Source: Gemmatimonadota bacterium (GTDB lineage Bacteria; Gemmatimonadota; Gemmatimonadetes; Gemmatimonadales; Gemmatimonadaceae). From it: a stretch of DNA of 64,000 bases. The notes beneath the pieces were generated by a model that saw nothing but the letters and a program-made list of their open reading frames with translations, was not told where the DNA came from and ran no database searches. The first letter of the stretch is position 1, and each line of letters starts with the position of its first letter. Below, piece by piece: positions 18,460 through 28,265 of the stretch. Made by a program: the position numbers and the translations under genes. The stretch covers positions 248,001 through 312,000 of the forward strand of contig JAPLKS010000007.1 in assembly GCA_026387915.1 (NCBI GenBank), written 5' to 3'.

Positions 18460-19419
18460 CTAACGCACCAACGCCACCGCTACATCCCCCACCACCTTCA
18501 ACGACTTCGCCGAGAGCTTGTCCATCGTGTCGTTGGTCGTGTGATGGTAGTTCGGCCCGCCCGAACGCGACTGCTCGTTGGGATACTCGAGGTCGATCAC
18601 GTCAATCACGCGCAACCCGGCACGAATCAGCGGAATGTGATCGTCCGTGATCGTGTCGCCGACGCGTGGACTGAAGTACTCCTCGTAGCCCATCTCCTTG
18701 GCCTGCGCCCACACACGCTGCACCACTTCTGGCGCGGCCTTTATCGAATTCACCTCCTGAAGCATTCGCAGCTCTTTGTCGCCAATCATATCAAAGAGCA
18801 CGCCGAACATTGGCGTGTAATCGGGCGACGGCAGATGCGTGGCGAAATACTCTGAGCCAATCAGCACGTCCACATCTGGCGGACCAAACTCGCCCCAGTC
18901 CTCGCCGTCTACGAAAAGCAGGTCCACGCCGACATTGGGCGGCAGACGCTTGAGTTCGTCGGCCAGCGCGAGGAACAAGCCAACACCGCTCGCGCCGTCA
19001 TTCGCGCCGTCAAAAGGCTTCGTGCGATTGGATTCAATCGGGTCAGAGTCCGCCACGGGGCGCGTGTCCCAGTGCGTCACATACAACACGCGATTCTTTT
19101 CGTTAGGTCGAAAGCGCGCAAAGATATTGCGCATCGGCAACTTTCGTCCGTCGGCCGTGGTGTGCGTCCACGTTTGCTCCAGCACCGTATCGGCCGTGGC
19201 ACGCAACCGTGCCACCATCCAATCACCGGCTTTGCGCGCAGCGTCGGTGCCGGGAATGCGTGGGCCAAACGCGACGTTCTGCCGCGCATAGCTCAGCGCA
19301 GAATCGGCGTTGAACTTGGTCGATGCGCTCGAGGATGACGCCTTGTCTCCGCCGCCGCACGCCGCCGAGAGGAGCGCGAGGAGTCCGAGGCCACGCGCGA
19401 GGGCTGTGTGTTTGGTCAC
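18460..19419 (-). CDS. M28-family glutaminyl-cyclase-like lipoprotein
   Basis: The GTG start at 19419 overlaps the sprA stop by four bases. The 319-residue product has a lipobox (LSAAC, Cys21), so it is probably a lipoprotein on the periplasmic side of a membrane. The zinc-hydrolase core shows THWDTRP, FDGANDGASGVG, FVDGEDWGEF, FDMIGDKEL, TDDHIPLIRAG and HHTTNDTMD. The DGEDW, DDHIP and HTTND series is what distinguishes glutaminyl-peptide cyclotransferases from aminopeptidases within M28. The predicted reaction is cyclisation of N-terminal Gln to pyroglutamate. All eight Sec-signal proteins in this window are predicted to expose Gln at their mature N-terminus, which supports this. An aminopeptidase is the alternative. 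Confidence 0.8.
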   Translation of the reverse strand: MTKHTALARGLGLLALLSAACGGGDKASSSSASTKFNADSALSYARQNVAFGPRIPGTDAARKAGDWMVARLRATADTVLEQTWTHTTADGRKLPMRNIFARFRPNEKNRVLYVTHWDTRPVADSDPIESNRTKPFDGANDGASGVGLFLALADELKRLPPNVGVDLLFVDGEDWGEFGPPDVDVLIGSEYFATHLPSPDYTPMFGVLFDMIGDKELRMLQEVNSIKAAPEVVQRVWAQAKEMGYEEYFSPRVGDTITDDHIPLIRAGLRVIDVIDLEYPNEQSRSGGPNYHHTTNDTMDKLSAKSLKVVGDVAVALVR

Positions 19420-22400
19420 CGCAGTTCTCCGGCATAAAAGGCAATTTGAAGCACCGCCGACAACACAATCTGCGTGATACGGCGGTTGAGGTTCGTGTCA
19501 AAGGTCACGATGTGGGCGCTCTGCAATGAGAACGTGAGGTTCTCGTCCACGCTCGTGTCTGCATTCAACGTAATGGCCCGACGGCCGTTGTCGGCGAGCC
19601 GACTGCGCGTGCCATTCGCCAAGTCGCTGATCAGCCAAGTGCTCGCCGCCTGCTGCTGCCAGCCGAACCGCGCGCGCAATGGGCTGCGCAGCTCCCACGC
19701 GGCGGGGAGCGGGAAAGTGCGCGAGAGGTCTGCTACAAACTCTCGGGTCTTGCTGTCAGCAATCGTGCCGGGGAGCGAGTCCAGTCGGTACGTCGTCCCC
19801 ACAGTGACCGACCCGCGCAAATGTCCAGGCTCGGCGAACTCCACATTTGCCCCGAGCGGATAACTCAGCGTGCGCGACGTGCGCACATCACTGGGCGACC
19901 CCAGCACGGTACCCGGCATCAGCGAACGCTGCTTGGTGAGCGCGAGTCGCGCCGACCAGCCGATGGTCGTAATCCAATCCTCGAGCAGGCGCGGGTGCAT
20001 GGTCGCGCGCAGGGTGATATCGGGAAGGGTGAGTTGCTCACCATCCACCACCGTCTCGCTCTGATCGGCGCGACGCAGCCAGTTGCGCGACGCCACGCGC
20101 CGCGTGGACGCATCGAGCGTCAGTCCCGCCGGCAAGCGCAAGCCGGTGTGCAACGCGATCTGCGCATTGCTCCCGGCCGTCGTCGCCATACGATCGTGAT
20201 CGCGCAGGTAGCTGTCGAGCCCCGACAATCCAAACTGATAGCCCAATCCCGGCGTGAACGGCGTGCCGTCAAACGCGGAGGTGAGCGACCGATTGTACGT
20301 CACGTCGATCGGCAGCAGCGTATTGAACACACGCGCGCGATGCGCCGAGTCGGTGACCCAACTGGCCGCAATGCGCGCGAGGTCCACCTGCGCACCACTG
20401 TTGAGTTGTTGCAGCGCGGTAATGCGGCGCGGCAAACGATACACGCCAATGGAGTCTTGCTCGCGCAGAATGTTCGGCGAGTTCGGGTCACGCAGCAACC
20501 CATAACTCGTAATCAACTCCGCGCGCGGCCGCAGCCAGCCGCGCAACTGAGGCACAAAGCGATAATTGGAACTCACGTAGCGTTCGCGTTCGAGCCCTTG
20601 AATACCGAACAGCGAGGTCCGCTCCGCCGTGGCGGTGGCCGTGCGCAATGAGGTATCGCCAAAGGCACGAAGGTCGCGACTCGACGCCACTTCCCAGCGC
20701 GCGTCCAGTGCATCGAACGGACGAAGTTCCAGCGACGCCGAGTTGCGCCAGAGATTCGTGAGGCCGTTGACGGTGCGCGCGGTGTCCGTGAGGGCGTCGG
20801 CGGGCTTGGTAAAGCTGGACCGTGAATCGTCACCCTTGGCGTAGTTGGCACTCAACCGGAACGCCGCCGGCGACGCGCGATATTGGGCCCCGCGCAGTTC
20901 CTGCACCATTTCCGAATTCGCCATCCAGGCCGGCAACCCGGAGAGCGCCTGCTCCCACCAGCGCGGCATCGCGCGGCGCTCACTTTCACCGGCGCCCACG
21001 AGCCAGTCCACGCCCGCCGTGAACATGGCGCTGTGACCGCTCTGGAACTCCGACTGCTGCGTGCCCGTGTTCATCGCCGACGTCACGACAATGTTATTCA
21101 CAATGGGCGCGAGCCAACCGCTTTCGAGCGGCGTCGCACGCCGAAGTGAGAGCGCGACCGTCGTCACATCGGCCCGCGGCGAACGGAGCCCCGCGATTTG
21201 ATCGGCTTTGATATCGGAGCGCGTAATGAAGTTCTGCGTGTTGGCCGTCGACGAATGCGTCACGGTCATCGGCATCGACAAGCCAAGCCCCGGCGCCACG
21301 CGGTCGAGGCGCACGGTTGAACTCACGTCGAGCGTATTGTCGCTCACATTGGTCGGCACTTCGGCGAGTTGCCGGAAATTCGGATCGCGGTGCGAGAGCG
21401 CCATGTGCATGGTGCCCAAGTCTGCGGCCGCCACGTCAAAGCCCACGTGCCCGGCATACCCTGGCGTATTCACGACATTCGCGAGACGAATGTCGTCCAC
21501 CCACACTTCGAGCGTGTCGCCGGCAAGAATGCGGCTCGCGCCGACGCCGCCGGAATCCACGCGCACAATGCCGACGGCGAGTTCCTGCACTGCCGCCAGA
21601 TTGGGCGGACTCACCGCTGGGTCCACCGTGTACACGATATAGCCATCCGCACAGGCGGCACGCCGACGCGACGACTGACCGAGCGGTATGCCGCTCGCCA
21701 CGATGAGCACCGAATCCACGCCCGTGCACGAAATGGAGTCGGGGCGATTTTGCAGATACGAGTTTTGCAGCTTCGCACGCAACGCAATGAGCTTATCGAA
21801 ATCCACCCGCACTTCGGGGAGCCAAGTGGCTTGTCCGCTCCCCGAGTTCACGGGCGTGCGGTACGCATAGAAGTTGTCGGCGTCGCGTCCGATCTTCACA
21901 TAGAACTGCAGTTCGCCGTTCTGCCCCCAGCCATTGCCGCGGCCACGCGCCCAGGCGCGCAGCTCCTTGTATTGCTGAAAATTCCGTGCGCCCTCAGGAA
22001 ACCGATAATACGCTTCGGCGCGTTCGTACTTGCCGAGCTGAGTGGCCGTCAGCCGCAACGAGCGTTCGTTGATCACGAGACGCTGGTTCTGCACACCCGT
22101 CACCCGAATGTCTGCCTGATCGACGACGCCTGGCGGCGACTCATAGATCAGACCGCTCACGCTGTCTTTGTCCTGCGTGCCAATGGTGCTCGCGAGCACC
22201 GTGCCAAACGATGACCGCTCGCCACCAATGCCAGCCACCGAGCGGTCAGAGCGGCGTAGCCAGGGCGCGCCACGCAGCTTGAGTCCGGCAATCGGCGTCT
22301 GACTGAATGCGTTATCCGGCAGCGCCTCGCCCGAGATCATCGTCAGTCGCATCGCCCGCACACGGCGGACGAGCGGACCACCATTGATTGTGTCCATCGG

Positions 22401-25400
22401 CGCGGCAAACGGCAGACGCACGAACACCCAGCAGACACTGTGCGGCGTGCCCGCGGTATCTACCGGCGAACTGTCGCACCCGCCAACGCGTGAATACGCC
22501 TTGGAGTCGGACAGGTCCACGACGTAGCGGAACAACCGCTCTTGCTCGCGCTGCGCCGAATCAAAGTTGAGCACGGCGTCGTTATCAATATCCCATTCGT
22601 CGAGTCGCCCGTTGTGCACCGTGCAGTTGTTCTTGGTGTCACCAATTAGGGCGAGCCGCGTGTTGGTGCGAGAGCACACCGGGAAATTCACCAGCGTCCC
22701 TGCGCTGTCAGGCGACGCGAACAAGAGCCGCGGCACCACGTCGCCAGGGAGACCGTTGTCGTTCTTCTCCACGTTGAACGCGCGCGAGAACGGATCGCGC
22801 TCCGTCTGCAACGTGTCGCGACCATAGATCGCGCGCCCCGAGAAAATGGAATCCGCGTTGAATCCGCTCCCCGTCACGAGCAACTGGGTGGGGCCAATCG
22901 CCACCGTGTTCTCGGACACATCGCCCACGTCAAAGACAAACACCGGATTCTGCCGACGGCGCGCAGCGGCCGTGTCCACGCGCACCCAAAATTCAAGATT
23001 GTCTACGCGCGAGAGATCCGCCCCCGCCGCACCGAGCGACTGGCGAATCGAACGCCACCGTCGGCCGCTCGGCGCGCCAGAAATGTGCCACTGATATTTG
23101 TTCTTCACGTCGCGGTACGCGCCGCCCACCGACAGCGGGTACAGCGTCAGCCAGAGCACATTCTCCGGCGCTTGTAGGACGCCGTTGGTCACATTCACCA
23201 GCGGATCAATCTGACTCAGCGTCCAGGTGACCGGCGTGCCAAGCCCCGACGCGCCATTGTTCTGCCAAGCGAGTGTAGAGGCGCGTTGCAGGTCGAGCGT
23301 GAACGAACCACCCACGCGCGCCGCGAGCTTGCGACCGAGCGCAGGCTGACTCGAGTACTGCCAGTTGGGGTCGAGTAGCGTGAGGCTTGTCACGCCAGCA
23401 TCGCCCTCAAATGCTTCGAGATACGCCTGCGACGACGCGCCGAACTGCGGCCGGCTCATCGCCACCTCTGCCTCCACACGCAACCGCGACGGCACCTTGG
23501 CATTCACACCCTTGAGCGCGCCGAGCGCCCGCGAGAGCCCCGGCGCGTCAAACGAAAACCCACTATTCAGCCCAGCAATAAACGATGACTGACTCTCATA
23601 GCCCAGCGTCGGTCGCGTCAGGTTGGTCCCCTGCCGCTGACCGATCGCCATAAAGTTTACATCGCCATTCCGAAATGGCAGCGACGACGCAAAGCCCACA
23701 ATCGACGTCGGCGTACTCGGCGCAAACGTCGGATTTTCTTCGAAGCGCGCCGTCACGGTGCGTGGGCGCGCAAAAAGCGAATCGGGATGCAAAAAGGTGA
23801 CGATGCCGATTTCGTATTCAATCGAATAATCACGATCGCGCTTGAGCGCACTGCCGTCGTCGAGCGTCAGATGCTCGGAGAACGGACGAATCTGACTCAC
23901 ACCCAAGGCGAGGGTGGAGTTGCCCGAACCACCGTCCGACTGATACGACAACCGCAGGCGATACACACTCTGCGGGTGCTGCGCCGAATACAAATACTCA
24001 CTCGGCGCTGTATAAATCGCGTCGTTGGCTGGGTTCCCCGCTGGCTGCGCGAATCCCGCGCGCGCAAAAGGCTGCAGCGACGGAAACACCACAAAACGAT
24101 CGGCCGCCACACGCGTACTGGCCGAAAGGCCAATGGCGGCGACGGGATCGCCAGGGCGCGGCCAGAGTCGGTTTTCTCCGTCGAAGGACGACGGATTGGA
24201 GAACTGCGCCAGCCCGTACAGTTGCAGAAAACTCGCGGCGTTGCCGGCGAGCGGCTTTTCCTGCGAGTAGGTAGCGCCGGTGAAGATGCCAAGCGAGACA
24301 GTTTCGCGCTGCACGTCGTCGCCCCCCACGCGGTACACCGAGCGAATTTCGCGCGCGAACGCGGCGTCACCGGGGCGCACATTCGGATCCCACAGCAGGC
24401 TCGCGTACTGCTCGCGCGCGGTGTACGACACATCGGGCGTGCCGCCTGTGGTGGTGAGCGTGGTGTCGCGGCCATTGAGGCGTACGGTGTAGGCCACCAC
24501 AAGTCGCTCCGACGACGGCGAGAGCGGCTGCCGCAAAAACACCCAGAGCTGCGACGGGTCCACCACGTAATCGACGTTCTCGCGCAGGAGCTCGTACACC
24601 TGACCACGGCGCGACGAGGGATCGCCGATCAGACGGAACTGCGGGCCATTGGGGTTTGACGGCTGACCGCCGATCAACAGTCGGTAGAGCGCGACCTTTA
24701 CCGGCCGCAATGAATCTGGGAGCGCGGCCGCCAACTGCCGGAGGCGACCCCCGTTGAGAATGTCGATGTTCGGGTAGCCGCCGAGTCGGCGCGGATCCAC
24801 CGTAAAGAAGAATCGGCGCGCTTCCACTTCGTAGTCGCTCACGTCGCGCGTCACCGATTGACGCGACCCCGCAGCGCCAACGGTGTAGCGCCGGTCGCGC
24901 ACAATATTCCCCGACTGCTGCGCCACAATGCCGCGCATACCGAGACGACCAAACTGCGCCACCGCCTGCACCCCGTAGTTCCCCTGCGGAATGCCACTGC
25001 TAATAAAGCGGCTGGCCGGCGCCTCAAACGCCACATTGCCGACGTCCACCCGCTGCAACCACTCGCCCTTTTTCCCCTCGTAATAGAGCGAGAGGTTGTT
25101 CGACGCGGTCACCATCTCGCGCTTGGAGTCGTAATCCATGTTCACGTGAATGCGGTCGGCCACCGTGCCGCCCGTTTTCACGTCGAACTGAAAGTTGAAA
25201 TCCGGGCGGAAGCCGTTATTGCACCCCGTGGTACCGCTCACAAAGAAGCTCGTCACGCACCGTTCGTTGGTGGTGCGGTTGAGCTTGCTCTCCAAGCGCG
25301 CATTCAGCCGGAACCCGAGGTCAGAGCCCGGTCCGAACACCGATGCGGCCCCCGGGAGTGCCGGTTTGAGGGCACTGCGCCCCGCGGCGGAATCCGCGCG

Positions 25401-25520
25401 GAGCTTGAGGCTGTCCCCACGCGCCTTGACCGAATCCGCCCCCGCCTGAGCGCCCAAAAGGCGCGCGGCGACGACGAAAAGGAGGGCGAGGGAAAGGCGG
25501 AGGGGTGGCAGTGGGCGCAC
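19416..25520 (-). CDS. sprA: SprA-family giant outer-membrane protein
   Basis: The product is about 2,034 residues. GTG 25520 is preferred because AGGG lies five bases upstream; TTG 25523 is also possible. A signal peptide ends LLGA|QA (Gln first). The sequence is beta-rich throughout and resembles SprA/Sov, the 36-strand translocon of the type IX secretion system. Shared features include the region around YEGKKGEWLQRVDVGNVAFE, the FISSG and FGRLGMRGIVAQQSG segments, the repeated LRVEAEV/FSFDAPG strands, and a C-terminus of alternating strands ending YAGELR. Bacteroidota SprA is longer (about 2,400 residues). A GTGA overlap joins it to the glutaminyl-cyclase-like gene. It probably acts in protein export across the outer membrane, but no other T9SS component is in view. 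Confidence 0.82.
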   Translation of the reverse strand: MRPLPPLRLSLALLFVVAARLLGAQAGADSVKARGDSLKLRADSAAGRSALKPALPGAASVFGPGSDLGFRLNARLESKLNRTTNERCVTSFFVSGTTGCNNGFRPDFNFQFDVKTGGTVADRIHVNMDYDSKREMVTASNNLSLYYEGKKGEWLQRVDVGNVAFEAPASRFISSGIPQGNYGVQAVAQFGRLGMRGIVAQQSGNIVRDRRYTVGAAGSRQSVTRDVSDYEVEARRFFFTVDPRRLGGYPNIDILNGGRLRQLAAALPDSLRPVKVALYRLLIGGQPSNPNGPQFRLIGDPSSRRGQVYELLRENVDYVVDPSQLWVFLRQPLSPSSERLVVAYTVRLNGRDTTLTTTGGTPDVSYTAREQYASLLWDPNVRPGDAAFAREIRSVYRVGGDDVQRETVSLGIFTGATYSQEKPLAGNAASFLQLYGLAQFSNPSSFDGENRLWPRPGDPVAAIGLSASTRVAADRFVVFPSLQPFARAGFAQPAGNPANDAIYTAPSEYLYSAQHPQSVYRLRLSYQSDGGSGNSTLALGVSQIRPFSEHLTLDDGSALKRDRDYSIEYEIGIVTFLHPDSLFARPRTVTARFEENPTFAPSTPTSIVGFASSLPFRNGDVNFMAIGQRQGTNLTRPTLGYESQSSFIAGLNSGFSFDAPGLSRALGALKGVNAKVPSRLRVEAEVAMSRPQFGASSQAYLEAFEGDAGVTSLTLLDPNWQYSSQPALGRKLAARVGGSFTLDLQRASTLAWQNNGASGLGTPVTWTLSQIDPLVNVTNGVLQAPENVLWLTLYPLSVGGAYRDVKNKYQWHISGAPSGRRWRSIRQSLGAAGADLSRVDNLEFWVRVDTAAARRRQNPVFVFDVGDVSENTVAIGPTQLLVTGSGFNADSIFSGRAIYGRDTLQTERDPFSRAFNVEKNDNGLPGDVVPRLLFASPDSAGTLVNFPVCSRTNTRLALIGDTKNNCTVHNGRLDEWDIDNDAVLNFDSAQREQERLFRYVVDLSDSKAYSRVGGCDSSPVDTAGTPHSVCWVFVRLPFAAPMDTINGGPLVRRVRAMRLTMISGEALPDNAFSQTPIAGLKLRGAPWLRRSDRSVAGIGGERSSFGTVLASTIGTQDKDSVSGLIYESPPGVVDQADIRVTGVQNQRLVINERSLRLTATQLGKYERAEAYYRFPEGARNFQQYKELRAWARGRGNGWGQNGELQFYVKIGRDADNFYAYRTPVNSGSGQATWLPEVRVDFDKLIALRAKLQNSYLQNRPDSISCTGVDSVLIVASGIPLGQSSRRRAACADGYIVYTVDPAVSPPNLAAVQELAVGIVRVDSGGVGASRILAGDTLEVWVDDIRLANVVNTPGYAGHVGFDVAAADLGTMHMALSHRDPNFRQLAEVPTNVSDNTLDVSSTVRLDRVAPGLGLSMPMTVTHSSTANTQNFITRSDIKADQIAGLRSPRADVTTVALSLRRATPLESGWLAPIVNNIVVTSAMNTGTQQSEFQSGHSAMFTAGVDWLVGAGESERRAMPRWWEQALSGLPAWMANSEMVQELRGAQYRASPAAFRLSANYAKGDDSRSSFTKPADALTDTARTVNGLTNLWRNSASLELRPFDALDARWEVASSRDLRAFGDTSLRTATATAERTSLFGIQGLERERYVSSNYRFVPQLRGWLRPRAELITSYGLLRDPNSPNILREQDSIGVYRLPRRITALQQLNSGAQVDLARIAASWVTDSAHRARVFNTLLPIDVTYNRSLTSAFDGTPFTPGLGYQFGLSGLDSYLRDHDRMATTAGSNAQIALHTGLRLPAGLTLDASTRRVASRNWLRRADQSETVVDGEQLTLPDITLRATMHPRLLEDWITTIGWSARLALTKQRSLMPGTVLGSPSDVRTSRTLSYPLGANVEFAEPGHLRGSVTVGTTYRLDSLPGTIADSKTREFVADLSRTFPLPAAWELRSPLRARFGWQQQAASTWLISDLANGTRSRLADNGRRAITLNADTSVDENLTFSLQSAHIVTFDTNLNRRITQIVLSAVLQIAFYAGELR

Positions 25521-25665
25521 CAAAGCCCTGGTTCAGGGTATCTACCACCTTGCCTGAAGGTGGTCGCCGAGTGGAATATACGACTAGCTCAAGACGCTAC
25601 AACCCTTTGTGGTATGCGGAGTTCCTGCCTTTTCGCGGCCTCCGCCCGCCCCCTGCCCTTCCCGC

Positions 25666-27174
25666 TTGAAAATCGTCACCAAGTACATCCTCAAAGAGCA
25701 CGTGGGACCGCTGGTGTTCGCCCTCTCGGCGCTCACCTCGCTCCTTCTGTTGAATTACGTCGCCAAACGGTTTGGCGAGCTCGTCGGCAAGGGGCTGCCG
25801 GGGAACGTGATCGCGGAGTTTATGCTCCTGTCGATCCCGTTCACCATCGCCATGACCCTGCCGATGGCCGTGCTCGTGGCCACCCTCCACGCCTTTAGCC
25901 GGATGGCGGCCGAAAACGAGATTACGGCGTTCAAGGCCAGTGGGGTCTCGATGCGTCGGCTCATGGTGCCGGTGATTGTGGTGGCCAGTTTCCTGACGCT
26001 CGGCATGGTCGCGTTCAACGACCAAGTGCTCCCCGCCGCCAACCACCGGCTCAGTACGCTCTCCAACGACATCGCGCGCAAAAAGCCGACATTCGCACTG
26101 CGTGAGCAGGTGATCAACGAGGTCGTGGCTGGCCGCCTCTTTTTGCGGGCCGCGCACCTGACGCGCAGCTCCAGCCAGATGCGCGACGTCACCATTTTTG
26201 ACTTGACCGACCCGCAGCGCCGACGCACTGTCCGCGCCGACAGCGGCACGCTCGCCCTGTCCAACGACGGGCGCGACCTGATGCTCACGCTGTACACGGG
26301 GAACGTGATTGAGCTCGCCCCGAACGAAACCCCCACGCGGTTGCAGCGCAATTTCTTCCGCATCAACCACGTGCGCGTCCGCGGCATTGGCAACAGCCTC
26401 GAACGCGATACCGTGGGCGGCGAGAAAGGCGACCGCGAAATGACCATATGTGAACTCGACCGCAAAGTGCGGCGCGCGGGATTCGTGCGCGACAGCGCGT
26501 TCGCGCAGCTCAAGCGGCTCGACCCCGCCGAATACAAAAAGACCCCGCGCCGCCCAATCTCGCGCGGTATGGGCAATGTGTACTGCGGCTTGGTCTACTG
26601 GTGGACCGATCTCCGCTTGGTGAAAACCGCGCACGCCGCCGCGATGGCTCAGAAACCAGCGCCGCCCGCTGACGACTCCAACACCCCACGCCCACTCCCC
26701 CCTTCGGCGGGAGTCCTTCAACTCACCCCCGAAGTGATGGGGGACGCCTCCACCCGTTCCGTCCTCGCCGAGCAAGTGAAGATCTCCATCGCGCAGGCGC
26801 AAGCGATGATCGACGGCAATCAGGTGGAAATCGAAAAGAAGTTTGCCATTTCGTTCGCGTGCGTGATTTTCGTGCTGCTCGGCGCCCCCGTCGCGCTGCG
26901 CTTTCCGCGCGGGGGCGTTGGCATGACCATCGGCGTGAGCCTCGGCGTGTTCGGCCTCTACTACGTCGGCCTGATTGCCGGCGAAGATCTCGCGCGGCGC
27001 GGTATGATCTCGGCGTTCTGGGCCATGTGGACGGCGAATATCATTTTCTTTCTCGCTGGAGCCGTGCTCACCGCTCGCCTCGGTCACGAGGGCACCACGA
27101 GCCGCGGCAGTGAGACCGGCGAGTGGTGGGGACGGTTGATGGACCGCGTGCGCCGTCGGGAGCGTGCCGCATGA
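25666..27174 (+). CDS. lptF: LptF/LptG-family LPS export permease (first copy)
   Basis: The protein is a YjgP/YjgQ permease with three membrane segments at each end and a periplasmic beta-jellyroll between them. The best start is TTG 25666, giving KIVTKYILKEHV as in the family; GTG 25609 would add 19 Pro/Ala-rich residues. There is no clear ribosome-binding site for either. At 502 residues it is longer than usual (about 360), because of an insertion around residues 265-400 that includes ISRGMGNVYCGLVYWW and a Pro-rich stretch. With LptG it forms the transmembrane part of the LptB2FG exporter that moves lipopolysaccharide to the outer membrane. Its stop overlaps the next start (ATGA). Confidence 0.88.
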   Translation: MKIVTKYILKEHVGPLVFALSALTSLLLLNYVAKRFGELVGKGLPGNVIAEFMLLSIPFTIAMTLPMAVLVATLHAFSRMAAENEITAFKASGVSMRRLMVPVIVVASFLTLGMVAFNDQVLPAANHRLSTLSNDIARKKPTFALREQVINEVVAGRLFLRAAHLTRSSSQMRDVTIFDLTDPQRRRTVRADSGTLALSNDGRDLMLTLYTGNVIELAPNETPTRLQRNFFRINHVRVRGIGNSLERDTVGGEKGDREMTICELDRKVRRAGFVRDSAFAQLKRLDPAEYKKTPRRPISRGMGNVYCGLVYWWTDLRLVKTAHAAAMAQKPAPPADDSNTPRPLPPSAGVLQLTPEVMGDASTRSVLAEQVKISIAQAQAMIDGNQVEIEKKFAISFACVIFVLLGAPVALRFPRGGVGMTIGVSLGVFGLYYVGLIAGEDLARRGMISAFWAMWTANIIFFLAGAVLTARLGHEGTTSRGSETGEWWGRLMDRVRRRERAA

Positions 27175-28265
27175 AACGCCGCTTCGTCAAGCCGCTCGAC
27201 AAATACGTCTTCACCGAGTTCCTGAAGATTCTCGCCGCCACGACGCTCGGCTTTCCGATTCTCGTGACGGTGGTGGACATCACCGAGAAGCTCGACAAGT
27301 ACCTCGCCCGCAAGCTCACGCTCGCGCACATCATGGAAGCGTACGTGTACAACGTGCCGTACACGATGGGGCTCGTGCTCCCCGCCGCCGTGCTCTTTGC
27401 GACCGTGTTTGCGATTGGCGGCTTCACGCGCCATTCGGAGATCACGGCGGCCAAGGCGAGCGGCATCAGCTTTCACCGGTTCATCGCGCCCATCGCCTTT
27501 GGATCGGCGATCGCCACGGTACTCGGCCTGCTACTCGCTATTGTGACGCCCGATGCCAACCGGACGCGCGACGAACTCCTCGGCGAAAAACGCGCCGACA
27601 TGGAAAGCCGCTTCAACTTTACCTTTGCTGCCGAAGCCAAGGAAGCGCGAACGTACACCATTACCAACGCCGACCGGAATCGTGGGCTCCTCGAAGGAGT
27701 AACCATCGAACGAAAGGGAACCGGCGAGGCCTATCCCTCGTACGTCATTAGTGGCCGCATCGCGAACTACTCCAAGCGGCGCCAGAACTGGACGCTGCAT
27801 CAGGGCGCGCTGCACATCTTTGGCGACGATTCCTCGAACTTCACGATGGCCTTCGACTCTCTGCGCGATCAACATTTCAAGGAACTCCCCGCGTACTTGA
27901 TGTCGAATCCGCGCGCCCCAGACGAAATGGGGTTCGCGGAGCTCAAGAATTACATCAAGGCCATGGAGCGCTCCGGCGGCGACGTGAAGCAACTGCGCGT
28001 CGAGCGCATGCTCAAGATCGCGATTCCCGTGACGTGCATGATCATCATGATCTTCGGCGCACCGCTGGCCACCAGCAATCAGCGTGGCGGAGCGGCGTAC
28101 GGCATCGGCGTGAGCCTCGCCGTCACGGTGGTGTTCCTCATGTCGGTTCAGCTCACACAGGCCATTGGCGCCAAGGGAATCGTGATGCCTGAACTGGCGG
28201 CGTGGATTCCGTGCATCATCTTCGGGGTGGCGGGCACCGTGCTTCTCGCCCGCGTGCGCACGTGA
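27171..28265 (+). CDS. lptG: LptF/LptG-family LPS export permease (second copy)
   Basis: The 364-residue product starts with KRRFVKPLDKYVFTEFLKIL, typical of the family, and has the expected six membrane segments (three N-terminal, three C-terminal) around a periplasmic domain. The motif EITAAKASGISF matches the coupling-helix region also seen in the first copy (EITAFKASGVSM). It is the partner of the preceding permease, and the adjacent order lptF-lptG is common. The start overlaps the lptF stop and the stop overlaps the mlaE start, so the four genes are probably translated in coupled fashion. The ATPase LptB is not in the window. Confidence 0.9.
   Translation: MKRRFVKPLDKYVFTEFLKILAATTLGFPILVTVVDITEKLDKYLARKLTLAHIMEAYVYNVPYTMGLVLPAAVLFATVFAIGGFTRHSEITAAKASGISFHRFIAPIAFGSAIATVLGLLLAIVTPDANRTRDELLGEKRADMESRFNFTFAAEAKEARTYTITNADRNRGLLEGVTIERKGTGEAYPSYVISGRIANYSKRRQNWTLHQGALHIFGDDSSNFTMAFDSLRDQHFKELPAYLMSNPRAPDEMGFAELKNYIKAMERSGGDVKQLRVERMLKIAIPVTCMIIMIFGAPLATSNQRGGAAYGIGVSLAVTVVFLMSVQLTQAIGAKGIVMPELAAWIPCIIFGVAGTVLLARVRT

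Noticed and set aside
25597-27087. A 496-codon minus-strand frame opposite lptF
   Set aside because: It is a charged, His/Glu/Arg-rich translation with no fold signals. lptF has membrane helices and family motifs.
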